Shown: positions 51,525-59,462 of the stretch, one piece after another
Layout of the letters: each line of letters starts with the position of its first letter
Position numbering within the stretch: position 1 is the stretch's first letter
From: JAJZGK01 sp035538795
Lineage (GTDB): Bacteria > Pseudomonadota > Alphaproteobacteria > Rhodospirillales > Magnetospirillaceae
DNA: 64,000 nucleotides
NCBI GenBank assembly: GCA_035538795.1
Contig: DATLJS010000039.1
Location: 53,883-117,882 of the forward strand
Direction: 5' to 3'
The notes under the pieces: generated by a model
The model's input: only the letters and a program-made list of their open reading frames with translations
What the model was told of the DNA's origin: nothing
Databases searched by the model: none
Translations under genes and position numbers: made by a program

Positions 51525-53678
51525 CTAAGGACGAAAACAGTCGTGACGTTTCAACAGTTCAGCAAAGGCCTCGGCCGGAATAGGCTTGGTGAACAAATAG
51601 CCTTGGGCGAAATCGCAGCCGTTGTCGGACAGGAACTGCAATTGCTCCTGGGTTTCCACACCCTCGGCGACGATTTCCAGATCCAGGCTGTGGCCCATGG
51701 CGATGATCGCCTGGGTCAGGGCCTTGTCCTGATCCCGCTCGGTTACGCGGGAAATGAAAGAGCGATCGATTTTCAGGACATCGAAGGGAAACGAAGTCAG
51801 ATAGCTCATGGACGAATAGCCCGTGCCGAAATCGTCGATGGAAAAGCGCAGTCCCATCCCTCGCAGCTTGTGCAAAAGCTCGATGGTATGCGGCGACTGA
51901 TCCAGCAGCAGCCGTTCCGTCACTTCCAATTCCAGCCGGTCTGCGCTCAAGCCGCTATAGCTCAACGCCTGATCCACCACATCCAAGAGCGCATTGCCCG
52001 CCAACTGAAGACTGGACACGTTGATCGCCACCCGCACAGGCGGCAGGCCGTTCTCCGCCCAAGCGGCCATATCCCGGCACGCCATCTCGATGACCCAGGC
52101 GCCGATGGCGACGATCAGTCCGGTTTCCTCGGCAATGGGAATAAACAAATCCGGCGGCACCGGCCCAAGATCGGGATTGTTCCAGCGCAACAGTGCCTCG
52201 GCCGCCAGAATCCGGCCGCTGGCGACCTCCACCAGCGGCTGATAGTAAATCCGCAACTCACCGCGGCCAAGGGCATGGCGCAAATTGCTTTCGACGGCCA
52301 AACGCCGCCGCGCATTGGCATCCAGTTCATGGGTGAAGAACCGCCAACCGCCATGTCCCGCGGAATCGACACCGGGCATGGCCGCCGTGGCGCTCCGCAA
52401 AAGCTCTTGGGGCGTCTCGCCATCAGTAGGAAACACAGCAATGCCGATCCGAGCGGAAATGAACACTTCCTGATCCTGGATCTGAAACGGCTGGGCCAGC
52501 ACCGCGCACAACCGCGAGGCCACCGCCTGCGGACTGTGGGCTTCGCCGATGTCCGACAGCACCATCACGAATTCGTCGTTGCCGACCCGCGCCACGGTAT
52601 CGGTCTGATGCTGTTCGGCCAACAGACGATGGGCCACCTGGCGCAGGACGTCGTCGCCGGCGCCATGCCCCAAAGTATCGTTGATAGCCCGGAAGCGGTC
52701 CAAATCGATGTGCATCACCGTGACCTGACAGCGATTCCGTCCGGCCACGGCTACCGCTTGTCCCAGGCGGTCCAGCACCAGCATGCGATTCGGCAGTCCC
52801 GTCAGGGAATCATAGTTGGCCTGCCACTCCAGACGGGCCTCATACTCCTTGCGCAGGGTAATGTCTTCCTTCACCGCCACGAAATGGGTGATTTCTCCGG
52901 CTTCGTTGCGCAGTGGCGAAATCCGTGCGGTTTCCCAGAACAGGCTGCCGTCCTTGCGCCGGTTCTGAAAGGTGCCGCGCCAAACATGCCCCGACGTGAT
53001 GGTGCTCCACAATTCCACATAGACGTCGGGCGGCGTCAAACCGGATTTCAGAATGTTGGGCGTACGCCCCGCCAGTTCTTCCGCCCCGTACCCGGTCGCC
53101 TCGGTGAAGGCCGGATTGACATATTCGATGATGCCGTCCCGGTTGGTGATGATCACGGGTCCGGGACTCTGCGTAATCACCAGCGAAGCCTTCCGCACTT
53201 CGTCGGTCAGCCAAACCGAAAGCTCGGCCAGCCTTTTATGCGCCCGGCAAGATGCCAACAGATTGCGCATCCGCGCCACGAACTCGACCTGATCAATGGG
53301 TTTGCTGAGAAAATCCGTCGCTCCGGTCTGCAGAGCCATGTAGCGGATGTCCCGATCCGCGACCGAAGTCACCATCACCACCGGAATCGCCGCATTGCGG
53401 CTGTCGGCGCGAAACGCCTCGATGAAAGCGATGCCGTTGGGAGGAGGCATTTCGTAATCCACCACCACCAGATCGACGGCATTGCCGCGGCACCATTCCA
53501 GCGCCTTGACGGAACTGGTGAAACCGACCGTCTCGCACCCATCCACGGTTTCCAGCAGTCGCACCATCAAAGCCACGGCGCTGGGACTGTCATCGACCAC
53601 GATCGCCTTTTGCCCGTCACATGATGCGGACGAAACATCGGCGGAGCTGATCGGCGACGCGTCCAGCGGCGAAATCAT
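51525..53678 (-). CDS. Response regulator REC-PAS-GGDEF-EAL (probable c-di-GMP phosphodiesterase)
   Basis: The 717-residue protein has a receiver (AIVVDDSPSAVALMV, LVVVDYEMPPPNG, FLSKPIDQVE), a PAS domain (YVNPAFTEATGYGAEELAGR), GGDEF (VTVMHIDLDRFRAINDTLGH) and EAL. The GGDEF signature reads GNDEF, which departs from G-G/S-D/E-E-F, so cyclase activity is doubtful. EAL residues are intact: AEALLRW, NVSSLQLAG, ELEVTERLLL, SIDDFGTGYSSMSYL, AEGVETQEQ and GYLFTKPI. Its receiver closely resembles that of the REC-HD-GYP protein of cluster 1. The downstream cheB stop/start overlaps suggest co-expression with cheB and cheR. Confidence 0.95.
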   Translation of the reverse strand: MISPLDASPISSADVSSASCDGQKAIVVDDSPSAVALMVRLLETVDGCETVGFTSSVKALEWCRGNAVDLVVVDYEMPPPNGIAFIEAFRADSRNAAIPVVMVTSVADRDIRYMALQTGATDFLSKPIDQVEFVARMRNLLASCRAHKRLAELSVWLTDEVRKASLVITQSPGPVIITNRDGIIEYVNPAFTEATGYGAEELAGRTPNILKSGLTPPDVYVELWSTITSGHVWRGTFQNRRKDGSLFWETARISPLRNEAGEITHFVAVKEDITLRKEYEARLEWQANYDSLTGLPNRMLVLDRLGQAVAVAGRNRCQVTVMHIDLDRFRAINDTLGHGAGDDVLRQVAHRLLAEQHQTDTVARVGNDEFVMVLSDIGEAHSPQAVASRLCAVLAQPFQIQDQEVFISARIGIAVFPTDGETPQELLRSATAAMPGVDSAGHGGWRFFTHELDANARRRLAVESNLRHALGRGELRIYYQPLVEVASGRILAAEALLRWNNPDLGPVPPDLFIPIAEETGLIVAIGAWVIEMACRDMAAWAENGLPPVRVAINVSSLQLAGNALLDVVDQALSYSGLSADRLELEVTERLLLDQSPHTIELLHKLRGMGLRFSIDDFGTGYSSMSYLTSFPFDVLKIDRSFISRVTERDQDKALTQAIIAMGHSLDLEIVAEGVETQEQLQFLSDNGCDFAQGYLFTKPIPAEAFAELLKRHDCFRP

Positions 53679-54760
53679 AACTCGTCCGCCCGGCGGATTT
53701 CCGCCGCCAGCAAGCCCAGCGGCACAACCTTGACGGCGGCGCCTCGCGCGATGGCTTCCTTGGGCATGCCGAAGACGACGCAGGTCTCCTCGTTTTGCGC
53801 GATGGTCAGCGCTCCGGCATTGCGCATTTCCAACAGGCCGTTGGCGCCGTCATCGCCCATGCCGGTCATAATGATGCCCATGGCGTTGGCGCCGGCGAAC
53901 TGTGCCGCCGAGCGGAACAGCACATCCACCGAAGGCCGATGTCGGGATACCAGGGGGCCTTCCTTGACCGTCACGTAATAACGGGCGCCGCTGCGCTGAA
54001 GCATGGTATGGCGATTGCCGGGCGCAATCAGAACGTGGCCGCGCAGCACCGGATCGCCATCGGCGGCTTCCCGAACGCTGACCTGACACAAACCGTCCAA
54101 CCGCCGGGCGAAGGCGGCCGTGAACAATTCCGGCATATGCTGGACCACGACAATGCCGGGACAGTCCATAGGCAGAGCCTCCAACACCTCCCTCAAGGAT
54201 TCCGTCCCGCCCGTGGAAGCGCCGATGCAGATCACTTTTTCGGTGGTGCGGGCCATAGCCCTGGCGCTGGGCGGCGGCATCATGACGTCGGCGCTCAGTT
54301 TGGGCGCAGTCCCCAGTACATGGGGCCGCCGTTCGCGACGTTCGGGAAGCTTGCGCAATCGAGCCTGGGCGGCGGCCCGAATGGCGTCCCGGATGGTTTG
54401 AGCGGATTCTTGCAGGAATTCCTTGGTGCCCATTTTGGGCTTCAGGATGATGTCCACGGCCCCCGCTTCCAAAGCCTGCATCAAGGTATCCGAGCCCTCT
54501 TCGGCCAGCGACGAACAGATCACCACCGGAATAGGGCGTTGCGCCATGATCTTACGCAGGAACGTGATGCCGTCCATGCGCGGCATTTCAATGTCCAGGG
54601 TAATGACGTCAGGGGTGTCATGAGCAATTTCGCGTGCCGCCACGAAGGGGTCGGAGGCAGTGGCCATGACCTCGATATCGCGACTGTCTCCTAGAATTCC
54701 AGCCAGGGTCTGGCGAACGCTGGCGGAATCATCGACGATGAGAACCTTGATCTTCTGCAT
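53675..54760 (-). CDS. cheB: CheB, receptor methylesterase (cluster 2)
   Basis: ATG 54760 (361 residues) overlaps the end of cheR by 32 bp, and its stop overlaps the next gene's start by 4 bp. Receiver: VLIVDDSASVRQTL, TLDIEMPRMDG, ILKPKMG. Esterase: CIGASTGGTESLREVL (catalytic Ser), VVQHMPELFTAAFARRLD (His) and TGMGDDGANGLLEM (Asp). It should be activated by CheA of cluster 2. Compared with cluster 1 the gene order is cheR-cheB-GGDEF/EAL instead of cheR-cheB-receptor-HD-GYP. Confidence 0.96.
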   Translation of the reverse strand: MQKIKVLIVDDSASVRQTLAGILGDSRDIEVMATASDPFVAAREIAHDTPDVITLDIEMPRMDGITFLRKIMAQRPIPVVICSSLAEEGSDTLMQALEAGAVDIILKPKMGTKEFLQESAQTIRDAIRAAAQARLRKLPERRERRPHVLGTAPKLSADVMMPPPSARAMARTTEKVICIGASTGGTESLREVLEALPMDCPGIVVVQHMPELFTAAFARRLDGLCQVSVREAADGDPVLRGHVLIAPGNRHTMLQRSGARYYVTVKEGPLVSRHRPSVDVLFRSAAQFAGANAMGIIMTGMGDDGANGLLEMRNAGALTIAQNEETCVVFGMPKEAIARGAAVKVVPLGLLAAEIRRADEL

Positions 54761-55625
54761 GAGGTTTCCGCCTAAAAATCGAGTTGCCCAGCCATTCGAC
54801 ATGCAGGTTCATGCCCGCGATACTGTCGGTGTGGCCGAGAATAAGGTAACCGCCCGGCGCCAGATGAGAGAGCAATTGGCGCAGTACTTGTTCCTGGGTT
54901 TCTCGATCGAAATAGATTAGCAGATTCCGGCAAAATATTACGTCCATGTCGCAATCGGCCGGATAGCTTTCCTCGATCAGATTGATGCGGGCAAAGCGGA
55001 CGAGATTGCGGATTTCGGGCGCCATCCGCACCATGGGCTTCTTGGGATCGCGGGAGCGGAGCAAATAGCGCTGGCGCATGGCCAGCGGCACCGGCTCGAC
55101 CATCTCCTCGGGGAAAACCGCCCGAGCCGCCTTGGTCAGCACCTTTGTCGAAACGTCGCTGGCCAAAATGGAAAAACGGAATCCGGGAGAGGTCAAGGCG
55201 AAGTCGCTCAGCACCATGGCCAGCGTATAGGGCTCGGCGCCAATGGAGCAGGCCGCGCTCCAGAACTTACCCACACGTCCCGCCTTGGCCATTTGCGGCA
55301 GAACCGTCTTGACCAGAAACTGGAAATGGGCCGGCTCTCGGAAGAAATCGGTCTTGTTCGTGGTGATGGCATCGATCAGATGAATGACTTCGTCGTAATG
55401 GTCGCCGTGATCGAACACGGCAGCGACATAGTCCGACAGGCTCTGAATGCCCAAAAGTCTGGCCCGCCGGTTCAAACGTCCCTCGACCATGGTCTTCTTG
55501 GAAGCCGGCAGCTTGATGCCGACCGCAGACATGATGAACGATACGACCCGTTGGTAATCGTCGCTGCTCAATCGATCCGGTTGGACATCCCTATCGGACA
55601 TCAATAGCGCTCCGACATAACCCAT
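54729..55625 (-). CDS. cheR: CheR, receptor methyltransferase (cluster 2)
   Basis: ATG 55625 has AAGGA 8 bp upstream (298 residues); TTG two codons earlier and ATG 55601 are alternatives. N-terminal helical domain YQRVVSFIMSAVGIKLPASKK, then NKTDFFREPAHFQF, FWSAACSIGAEPYTLAMVL (SAM loop), FSILASDVSTKVL, FARINLIEESYP and VIFCRNLLIYFDRE. Same family and order as cluster 1 CheR, with the KTMVEGRL motif shared. Located 21 bp after cheY. Confidence 0.95.
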   Translation of the reverse strand: MGYVGALLMSDRDVQPDRLSSDDYQRVVSFIMSAVGIKLPASKKTMVEGRLNRRARLLGIQSLSDYVAAVFDHGDHYDEVIHLIDAITTNKTDFFREPAHFQFLVKTVLPQMAKAGRVGKFWSAACSIGAEPYTLAMVLSDFALTSPGFRFSILASDVSTKVLTKAARAVFPEEMVEPVPLAMRQRYLLRSRDPKKPMVRMAPEIRNLVRFARINLIEESYPADCDMDVIFCRNLLIYFDRETQEQVLRQLLSHLAPGGYLILGHTDSIAGMNLHVEWLGNSIFRRKPHAEDQGSHRR

Positions 55626-55646
55626 CACCAACGTCCTTGCGGAAGG

Positions 55647-56012
55647 TTAACCGAGAACCTTTTTGACGATGGCCAGCAGTTGTTCTTGTTTGAACGGCTT
55701 GGTGATCCATGCCGTCGCACCGGATTGTTTAGCCTCCGTCTTCTTGGCCTCGTCAGATTCCGTGGTCAGGAAAACGATTGGAACCCCCCTGTAATTGGGC
55801 AGCTTGCGCAGTTCCCGGATCAACGTCAGCCCGTCCATGTTGGGCATGTTCAGGTCCGTCACCACCATGTTGACGCTCGCGGCGCCGGCTTTGGCCAGGG
55901 CGTCCTTACCGTCGCAGGCCTCGAGCACGTCGTAACCGGCTCCGGCCAGAGTCAGCTTGACCATCTGGCGCATGCTTGCGGAGTCATCGACGCTGAGGAT
56001 TGTTTTAGCCAT
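55647..56012 (-). CDS. cheY: CheY single-domain response regulator (cluster 2)
   Basis: A 121-residue receiver (ILSVDDSASMRQMVKLTL, VVTDLNMPNMDGLTLI, VFLTTESDEAKK, WITKPFKQEQLL), close to the cluster 1 copy over its whole length. Here it heads a separate cheY-cheR-cheB-EAL unit, not the cheA operon. A conserved regulatory element lies 68 bp upstream. Confidence 0.95.
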   Translation of the reverse strand: MAKTILSVDDSASMRQMVKLTLAGAGYDVLEACDGKDALAKAGAASVNMVVTDLNMPNMDGLTLIRELRKLPNYRGVPIVFLTTESDEAKKTEAKQSGATAWITKPFKQEQLLAIVKKVLG

Positions 56013-56079
56013 GGAATCAGCCTCCGGATGGATTTGATTCAGGCTAATGAAAATGCCGGCGCCAAGGCGAGTTGGCGAA

Positions 56080-56106
56080 GGGCTACGGACAACGGCAAAC
56101 GTATAT
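56080..56106 (+). promoter_or_regulatory. Conserved chemosensory-cluster element, copy B
   Basis: 27 bp with GGCTACGG then ACGGCAAACGTATAT. With a 1-bp gap it matches copy A at 22 or more positions. It lies 68 bp from the cheY start, in the same relative orientation as copy A to its gene. Confidence 0.55.
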
Positions 56107-56112
56107 TCGCCG

Positions 56113-56760
56113 TCAACTCAAGAGACGCCCCTGGCTGATCAACGTGGCGGCCTGGGCTCGGTTCTTCGCCCCAAGCTTTTTGTAAATATGGGTCAACTGG
56201 ACCTTGATCGTGACTTCCCGCAGATTGAGAACGCGGGCGATTTCCTTGTTGGATTGCCCTTCCACAACCATGGCCATGATGCCCCTCTCGCGTTCCGTAA
56301 AATCATCATCGCGGGCCTCAGGCTCGGCCGCGTGCTCCTCGACGTCCGCAGCGAACATCTCGGCCGGAAGATAGGATCCGCCGGCTAAAACCAGATTCAG
56401 GGCGGACGTGAAAATCTTGCCATCCAAAGTCTTCGGCAGGAAAGCTTTGGCGCCGACGCCGATGCATGTGCTGACCTCGGAAGCCATGGCGATTCCCGAC
56501 ATCACCACGACCGGAGCCCCCTTGGAGGCGGACACTACGGCCTGTATTCCAGACCGGCCATTCATACCAGGCATTGAGTAATCGATCAGCAAAAGATCGA
56601 ATGGATCCTGACTGCTCAAAGCATTCAGAACCTCTGACAAGCATGTTGCCGTATTGGCCATCGTCTGGGAAAAAGCTCGCCCCACCTGTTCACTGACCGC
56701 GCTCAGATACAGCGGATGATCATCAGCTACGAGAATGCGCACGATCGCCACCTTGTTCAT
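56113..56760 (-). CDS. NarL/LuxR-family response regulator (cluster 2)
   Basis: A 215-residue regulator: receiver VRILVADDHPLYLSAVSEQV, phosphoacceptor in LLLIDYSMPGMNG, VVMSG switch, FLPKTLDG with the Lys; DNA-binding domain FTERERGIMAMVVEGQSNKEIARVL and REVTIKVQLTHIYKKLGAKN. It is the sister of the regulator at 41076-41723. It sits divergent to a REC gene and a hybrid kinase, so it is the likely output regulator of that kinase and a candidate binder of the conserved elements in this region. Confidence 0.93.
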   Translation of the reverse strand: MNKVAIVRILVADDHPLYLSAVSEQVGRAFSQTMANTATCLSEVLNALSSQDPFDLLLIDYSMPGMNGRSGIQAVVSASKGAPVVVMSGIAMASEVSTCIGVGAKAFLPKTLDGKIFTSALNLVLAGGSYLPAEMFAADVEEHAAEPEARDDDFTERERGIMAMVVEGQSNKEIARVLNLREVTIKVQLTHIYKKLGAKNRAQAATLISQGRLLS

Positions 56761-56847
56761 GGTCGTTAATAAAAATCATGCTGCGCCTGAGTCGAGAACG
56801 GAGCAATTGCGCGTTAGTAGCCTTTTTCCGACAATCGGCGTCTGCCG

Positions 56848-56875
56848 ATATACCTTTGTTATGAGACGGTATCCG
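56848..56875 (-). promoter_or_regulatory. Conserved chemosensory-cluster element, copy C
   Basis: On the minus strand: CGGATACCG at the start and CAAAGGTATAT at the end, 22 of 28 identical with copy A without gaps. It lies 72 bp before the REC gene at 56947 with the same orientation relative to that gene as copies A and B have to theirs, and 88 bp before the divergent NarL-type gene. Confidence 0.55.
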
Positions 56876-56900
56876 CCTGTCGGGTAGTCCGTTTCGTCTG

Positions 56901-56938
56901 CCTGTTACAGGATGGCGACAAGCGCCATCCCTGACAGG
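56901..56938 (+). promoter_or_regulatory. Leader hairpin covering the ribosome site of the REC gene
   Basis: Inner stem GGATGGCG / CGCCATCC is perfect around ACAAG; outer arms CCTGT / ACAGG extend it. The ACAGG arm is the only Shine-Dalgarno-like stretch before ATG 56947 (8 bp spacing), so the structure could limit translation of the downstream gene. Confidence 0.45.
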
Positions 56939-56946
56939 CCGCAGCC

Positions 56947-57330
56947 ATGCTCAAAGTGATCGTTGCAGACGATGAGCCAACCCATCTGGAAATGGTCGCC
57001 ACAATCCTGGAGCGCGCCGGACACGACGTGGTGGCGGTCAACAGTGGGCTGGGCTGCCTTCACAGTCCAAGCCTGAGCCTCGTTGACTTGGTGGTGGCCG
57101 ATATCTTCATGCCGGATCTGGACGGATTGAAACTGATGGCCGAGTTGCGCGCCCGGGGAAACTTTGTGCCGGTCATCGGCATGACCGGCGGGATGAAAGG
57201 GCGTCTTGCCCCTTTTATCGACCTCATGTCACAGTTGGGCGCGGTCCGCGTTCTGATCAAGCCTTTTTCGGGCACGGAGCTTTTGCAAGCCGTTCAGACC
57301 GCCATCAAAGACAAAACCGGCCACGAATGA
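56947..57330 (+). CDS. Single-domain response regulator
   Basis: A 127-residue receiver (VIVADDEPTHLEMVATIL, phosphoacceptor in LVVADIFMPDLDGLKLM, Thr in IGMTGG, Lys in VLIKPFSG). The pattern is that of receivers that work as phosphate shuttles or in sporulation-type phosphorelays, not the CheY of the clusters. It begins a plus-strand unit with a hybrid kinase 18 bp downstream. Partner likely that kinase or the hemerythrin protein. Confidence 0.92.
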   Translation: MLKVIVADDEPTHLEMVATILERAGHDVVAVNSGLGCLHSPSLSLVDLVVADIFMPDLDGLKLMAELRARGNFVPVIGMTGGMKGRLAPFIDLMSQLGAVRVLIKPFSGTELLQAVQTAIKDKTGHE

Positions 57331-57348
57331 CGAGATGAGGAACGCCTC

Positions 57349-59382
57349 ATGAATACGGGCCATTCCACCCCGGATACCAGGAACGAAATCCTGGTCGTCG
57401 CCGACAACGCCCCTCACCTCGCCGCGATTCTGACGGATGCGGGATACGACGTTGTGGTCGCCCCGGCGGATGAACGGGCATTGCGGTTTCTTGATCGCGG
57501 GAAATCGGCCCTGGTCCTACTAGACGGCAATGCCGGCCTTTGCCGCCGCATCCGCGACGTCTCAGATATTCCCGTCATCGTCATGATCGACCAAGGCCAG
57601 CCTGAGACCCGCCTTCTAAGCCTAAGGCAAGGAGCATGCGATACCGTCGGCAAACCAATCCTTGCCGAAGAACTGCTGGCCCGCATCGCACCTTATATCG
57701 CTTTGGCGCAACTGCGCCAAAGCCGACAGGACGTTTCCGAGCAACTGGAACGGCGCCTGGCTGAAGAACGGCGCATTCTGGCCGCGATGGATCTTGCCGG
57801 CGACGGCATCTCGATCATCAATACCGACGATACGATCGAATACGCGAACAGCGCCATGATGCAGACGCTGGGCATTCCACATGTTCAGGATCTGATCGGC
57901 CTCCCGGTGGAGGAAATCAGCGGCGGCAGCAGCTCGGTTTTTAAAGCCGAGGAAATTCAGGCTGCCCGTCAAAGCGCAAAGCGCAACGGTCAGTGGTCCG
58001 GTGAGCTTTCCCTGCATTTGCCCGGCCAGAAACGGTCGAAACGGCTGTGGACCCATATCCGCGCCTTGCCCGACGGCGGACGCATACTCGTCATCAACGA
58101 CGTCACGGATGCGCGCCAGCGGGAAGAAGAGCAGCATCGGCTGGAGCAACAGCTTGAACAAGCCCGCAGATTGGAGGCCTTGGGGCAACTGGCCGCCAAC
58201 GTGGCCCACGATTTCAACAATCTTCTGGGAGCTATTCTCGGCTTCGCCCAATTCATTGTCGAAGACACCGACGAAGACAGCGCACTGAACCGTTACGGCA
58301 CCCGCATCCTCAAAGCCGGACATCAGGCCAAATCATTGATCGGAGAAATCCTGGCATTCTCACACCGGCGGGAAAGCACGCTGGAACGGGTCGAGATGTC
58401 TTCGCTGATCCAGGAAAACACCGGCGTTCTCAAAGCCATCGTCGCTCCGACGACCAGCTTGGACATTCAGATCGACACCGAGGAAATGGTAATCGCCGGC
58501 CAAGGCAGCCAGATCATGCAATTGCTGGTCAATCTAGTGGGAAATGCCAGCGAGGCCCTGGTCGGAGCCTCGGGCACAGTTGGCGTCTATGCCCATTCCG
58601 TCGAACCGATCGACATCCCTCCCATGCCTCACGCCGTCCCATCCAACGGCGAAGCGCCTTCGGCCTCTTCGTCCCGAATTTGGACCGATGAGCGGGAAAT
58701 TCACCATGCGGCTTTCGGCAACCTGCATTCCGACATTCCCCATATCCGCCTGTCGGTTACCGATAGCGGCAACGGCATCCCCCTGGCAGTGTTGTCGAAC
58801 ATCTTCCAGCCGTTCTTCACCACCAAGGCCAATTCCGGCGGCACAGGCTTGGGATTGGCCGTGGTCCATGACATCGTCATGGGCCATCGGGCCGGGTTGC
58901 TGCTGTCCACCGCTCCTGGGCAGGGAACCCGCATAGACGTCTACTTCCCCGTTTCCGACATCGAGAATCTGGGAGAACAAGACCTCCAGCAGATCCTTCC
59001 CGTGACACATCGGGGTTCGATCCTGCTGGTGGATGATTCCACGCATTTCGGCAATATGCTGATGACCGCCCTGTTCCGCCTGGGCTACGAAATCTCGGTC
59101 TGCGACAATCCGCTGGATGCCATCGGCTATGTGGAGGAAGACTCCGCCGCCTGGGATCTGGTTATCACCGATCAGATCATGCCCCAGATGAAGGGTACCG
59201 AATTTGTCGCAGCCATCAAGAAGCTGCGTCCCGAATTGCCCTGCATTATCTGTACGGCCATCCCCAACGGCCTGACAGACGCGGACATCCGGCAGGCCGG
59301 CGCCGACGGCCTGGCCAGCAAGCCCCTGGACATCGGTCTGTTTTCAAGCATGGTCAAAGACTTGATCACCCGCCGGAAATAA
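57349..59382 (+). CDS. Hybrid kinase REC-PAS-kinase-REC
   Basis: The 677-residue cytosolic protein has an N-terminal receiver (EILVVADNAPHLAAIL, LVLLDGNAG, VGKPILAEE; the usual Asp pair is AD, so metal binding may be weaker), a PAS domain (GDGISIINTDDTIEYANSAM), HisKA (LAANVAHDFNNLLGAILGFAQ), HATPase (LLVNLVGNASEAL, VTDSGNGIP, FQPFFTTK, GGTGLGLAVV) and a C-terminal receiver (SILLVDDSTHFGNMLM, VITDQIMPQMKG, LASKPLDIG). The kinase core and last receiver closely match the PAS-GAF hybrid kinase of cluster 1, so the two kinases are sisters with different sensor parts. Confidence 0.95.
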   Translation: MNTGHSTPDTRNEILVVADNAPHLAAILTDAGYDVVVAPADERALRFLDRGKSALVLLDGNAGLCRRIRDVSDIPVIVMIDQGQPETRLLSLRQGACDTVGKPILAEELLARIAPYIALAQLRQSRQDVSEQLERRLAEERRILAAMDLAGDGISIINTDDTIEYANSAMMQTLGIPHVQDLIGLPVEEISGGSSSVFKAEEIQAARQSAKRNGQWSGELSLHLPGQKRSKRLWTHIRALPDGGRILVINDVTDARQREEEQHRLEQQLEQARRLEALGQLAANVAHDFNNLLGAILGFAQFIVEDTDEDSALNRYGTRILKAGHQAKSLIGEILAFSHRRESTLERVEMSSLIQENTGVLKAIVAPTTSLDIQIDTEEMVIAGQGSQIMQLLVNLVGNASEALVGASGTVGVYAHSVEPIDIPPMPHAVPSNGEAPSASSSRIWTDEREIHHAAFGNLHSDIPHIRLSVTDSGNGIPLAVLSNIFQPFFTTKANSGGTGLGLAVVHDIVMGHRAGLLLSTAPGQGTRIDVYFPVSDIENLGEQDLQQILPVTHRGSILLVDDSTHFGNMLMTALFRLGYEISVCDNPLDAIGYVEEDSAAWDLVITDQIMPQMKGTEFVAAIKKLRPELPCIICTAIPNGLTDADIRQAGADGLASKPLDIGLFSSMVKDLITRRK

Positions 59383-59462
59383 CCTTCCGCCCCGACTTGG
59401 CGTGATGACGGGCCGTCCCGCCGCCATGGCCTCGGCAAGAAAGCCGTATTAAACTTAAGGAT

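Noticed and set aside
51462..51526. Closely spaced palindromes resembling a short repeat array.
   Set aside because: Only two different palindromes, no regular repeat-spacer unit; better read as regulatory sites than as CRISPR or a satellite.
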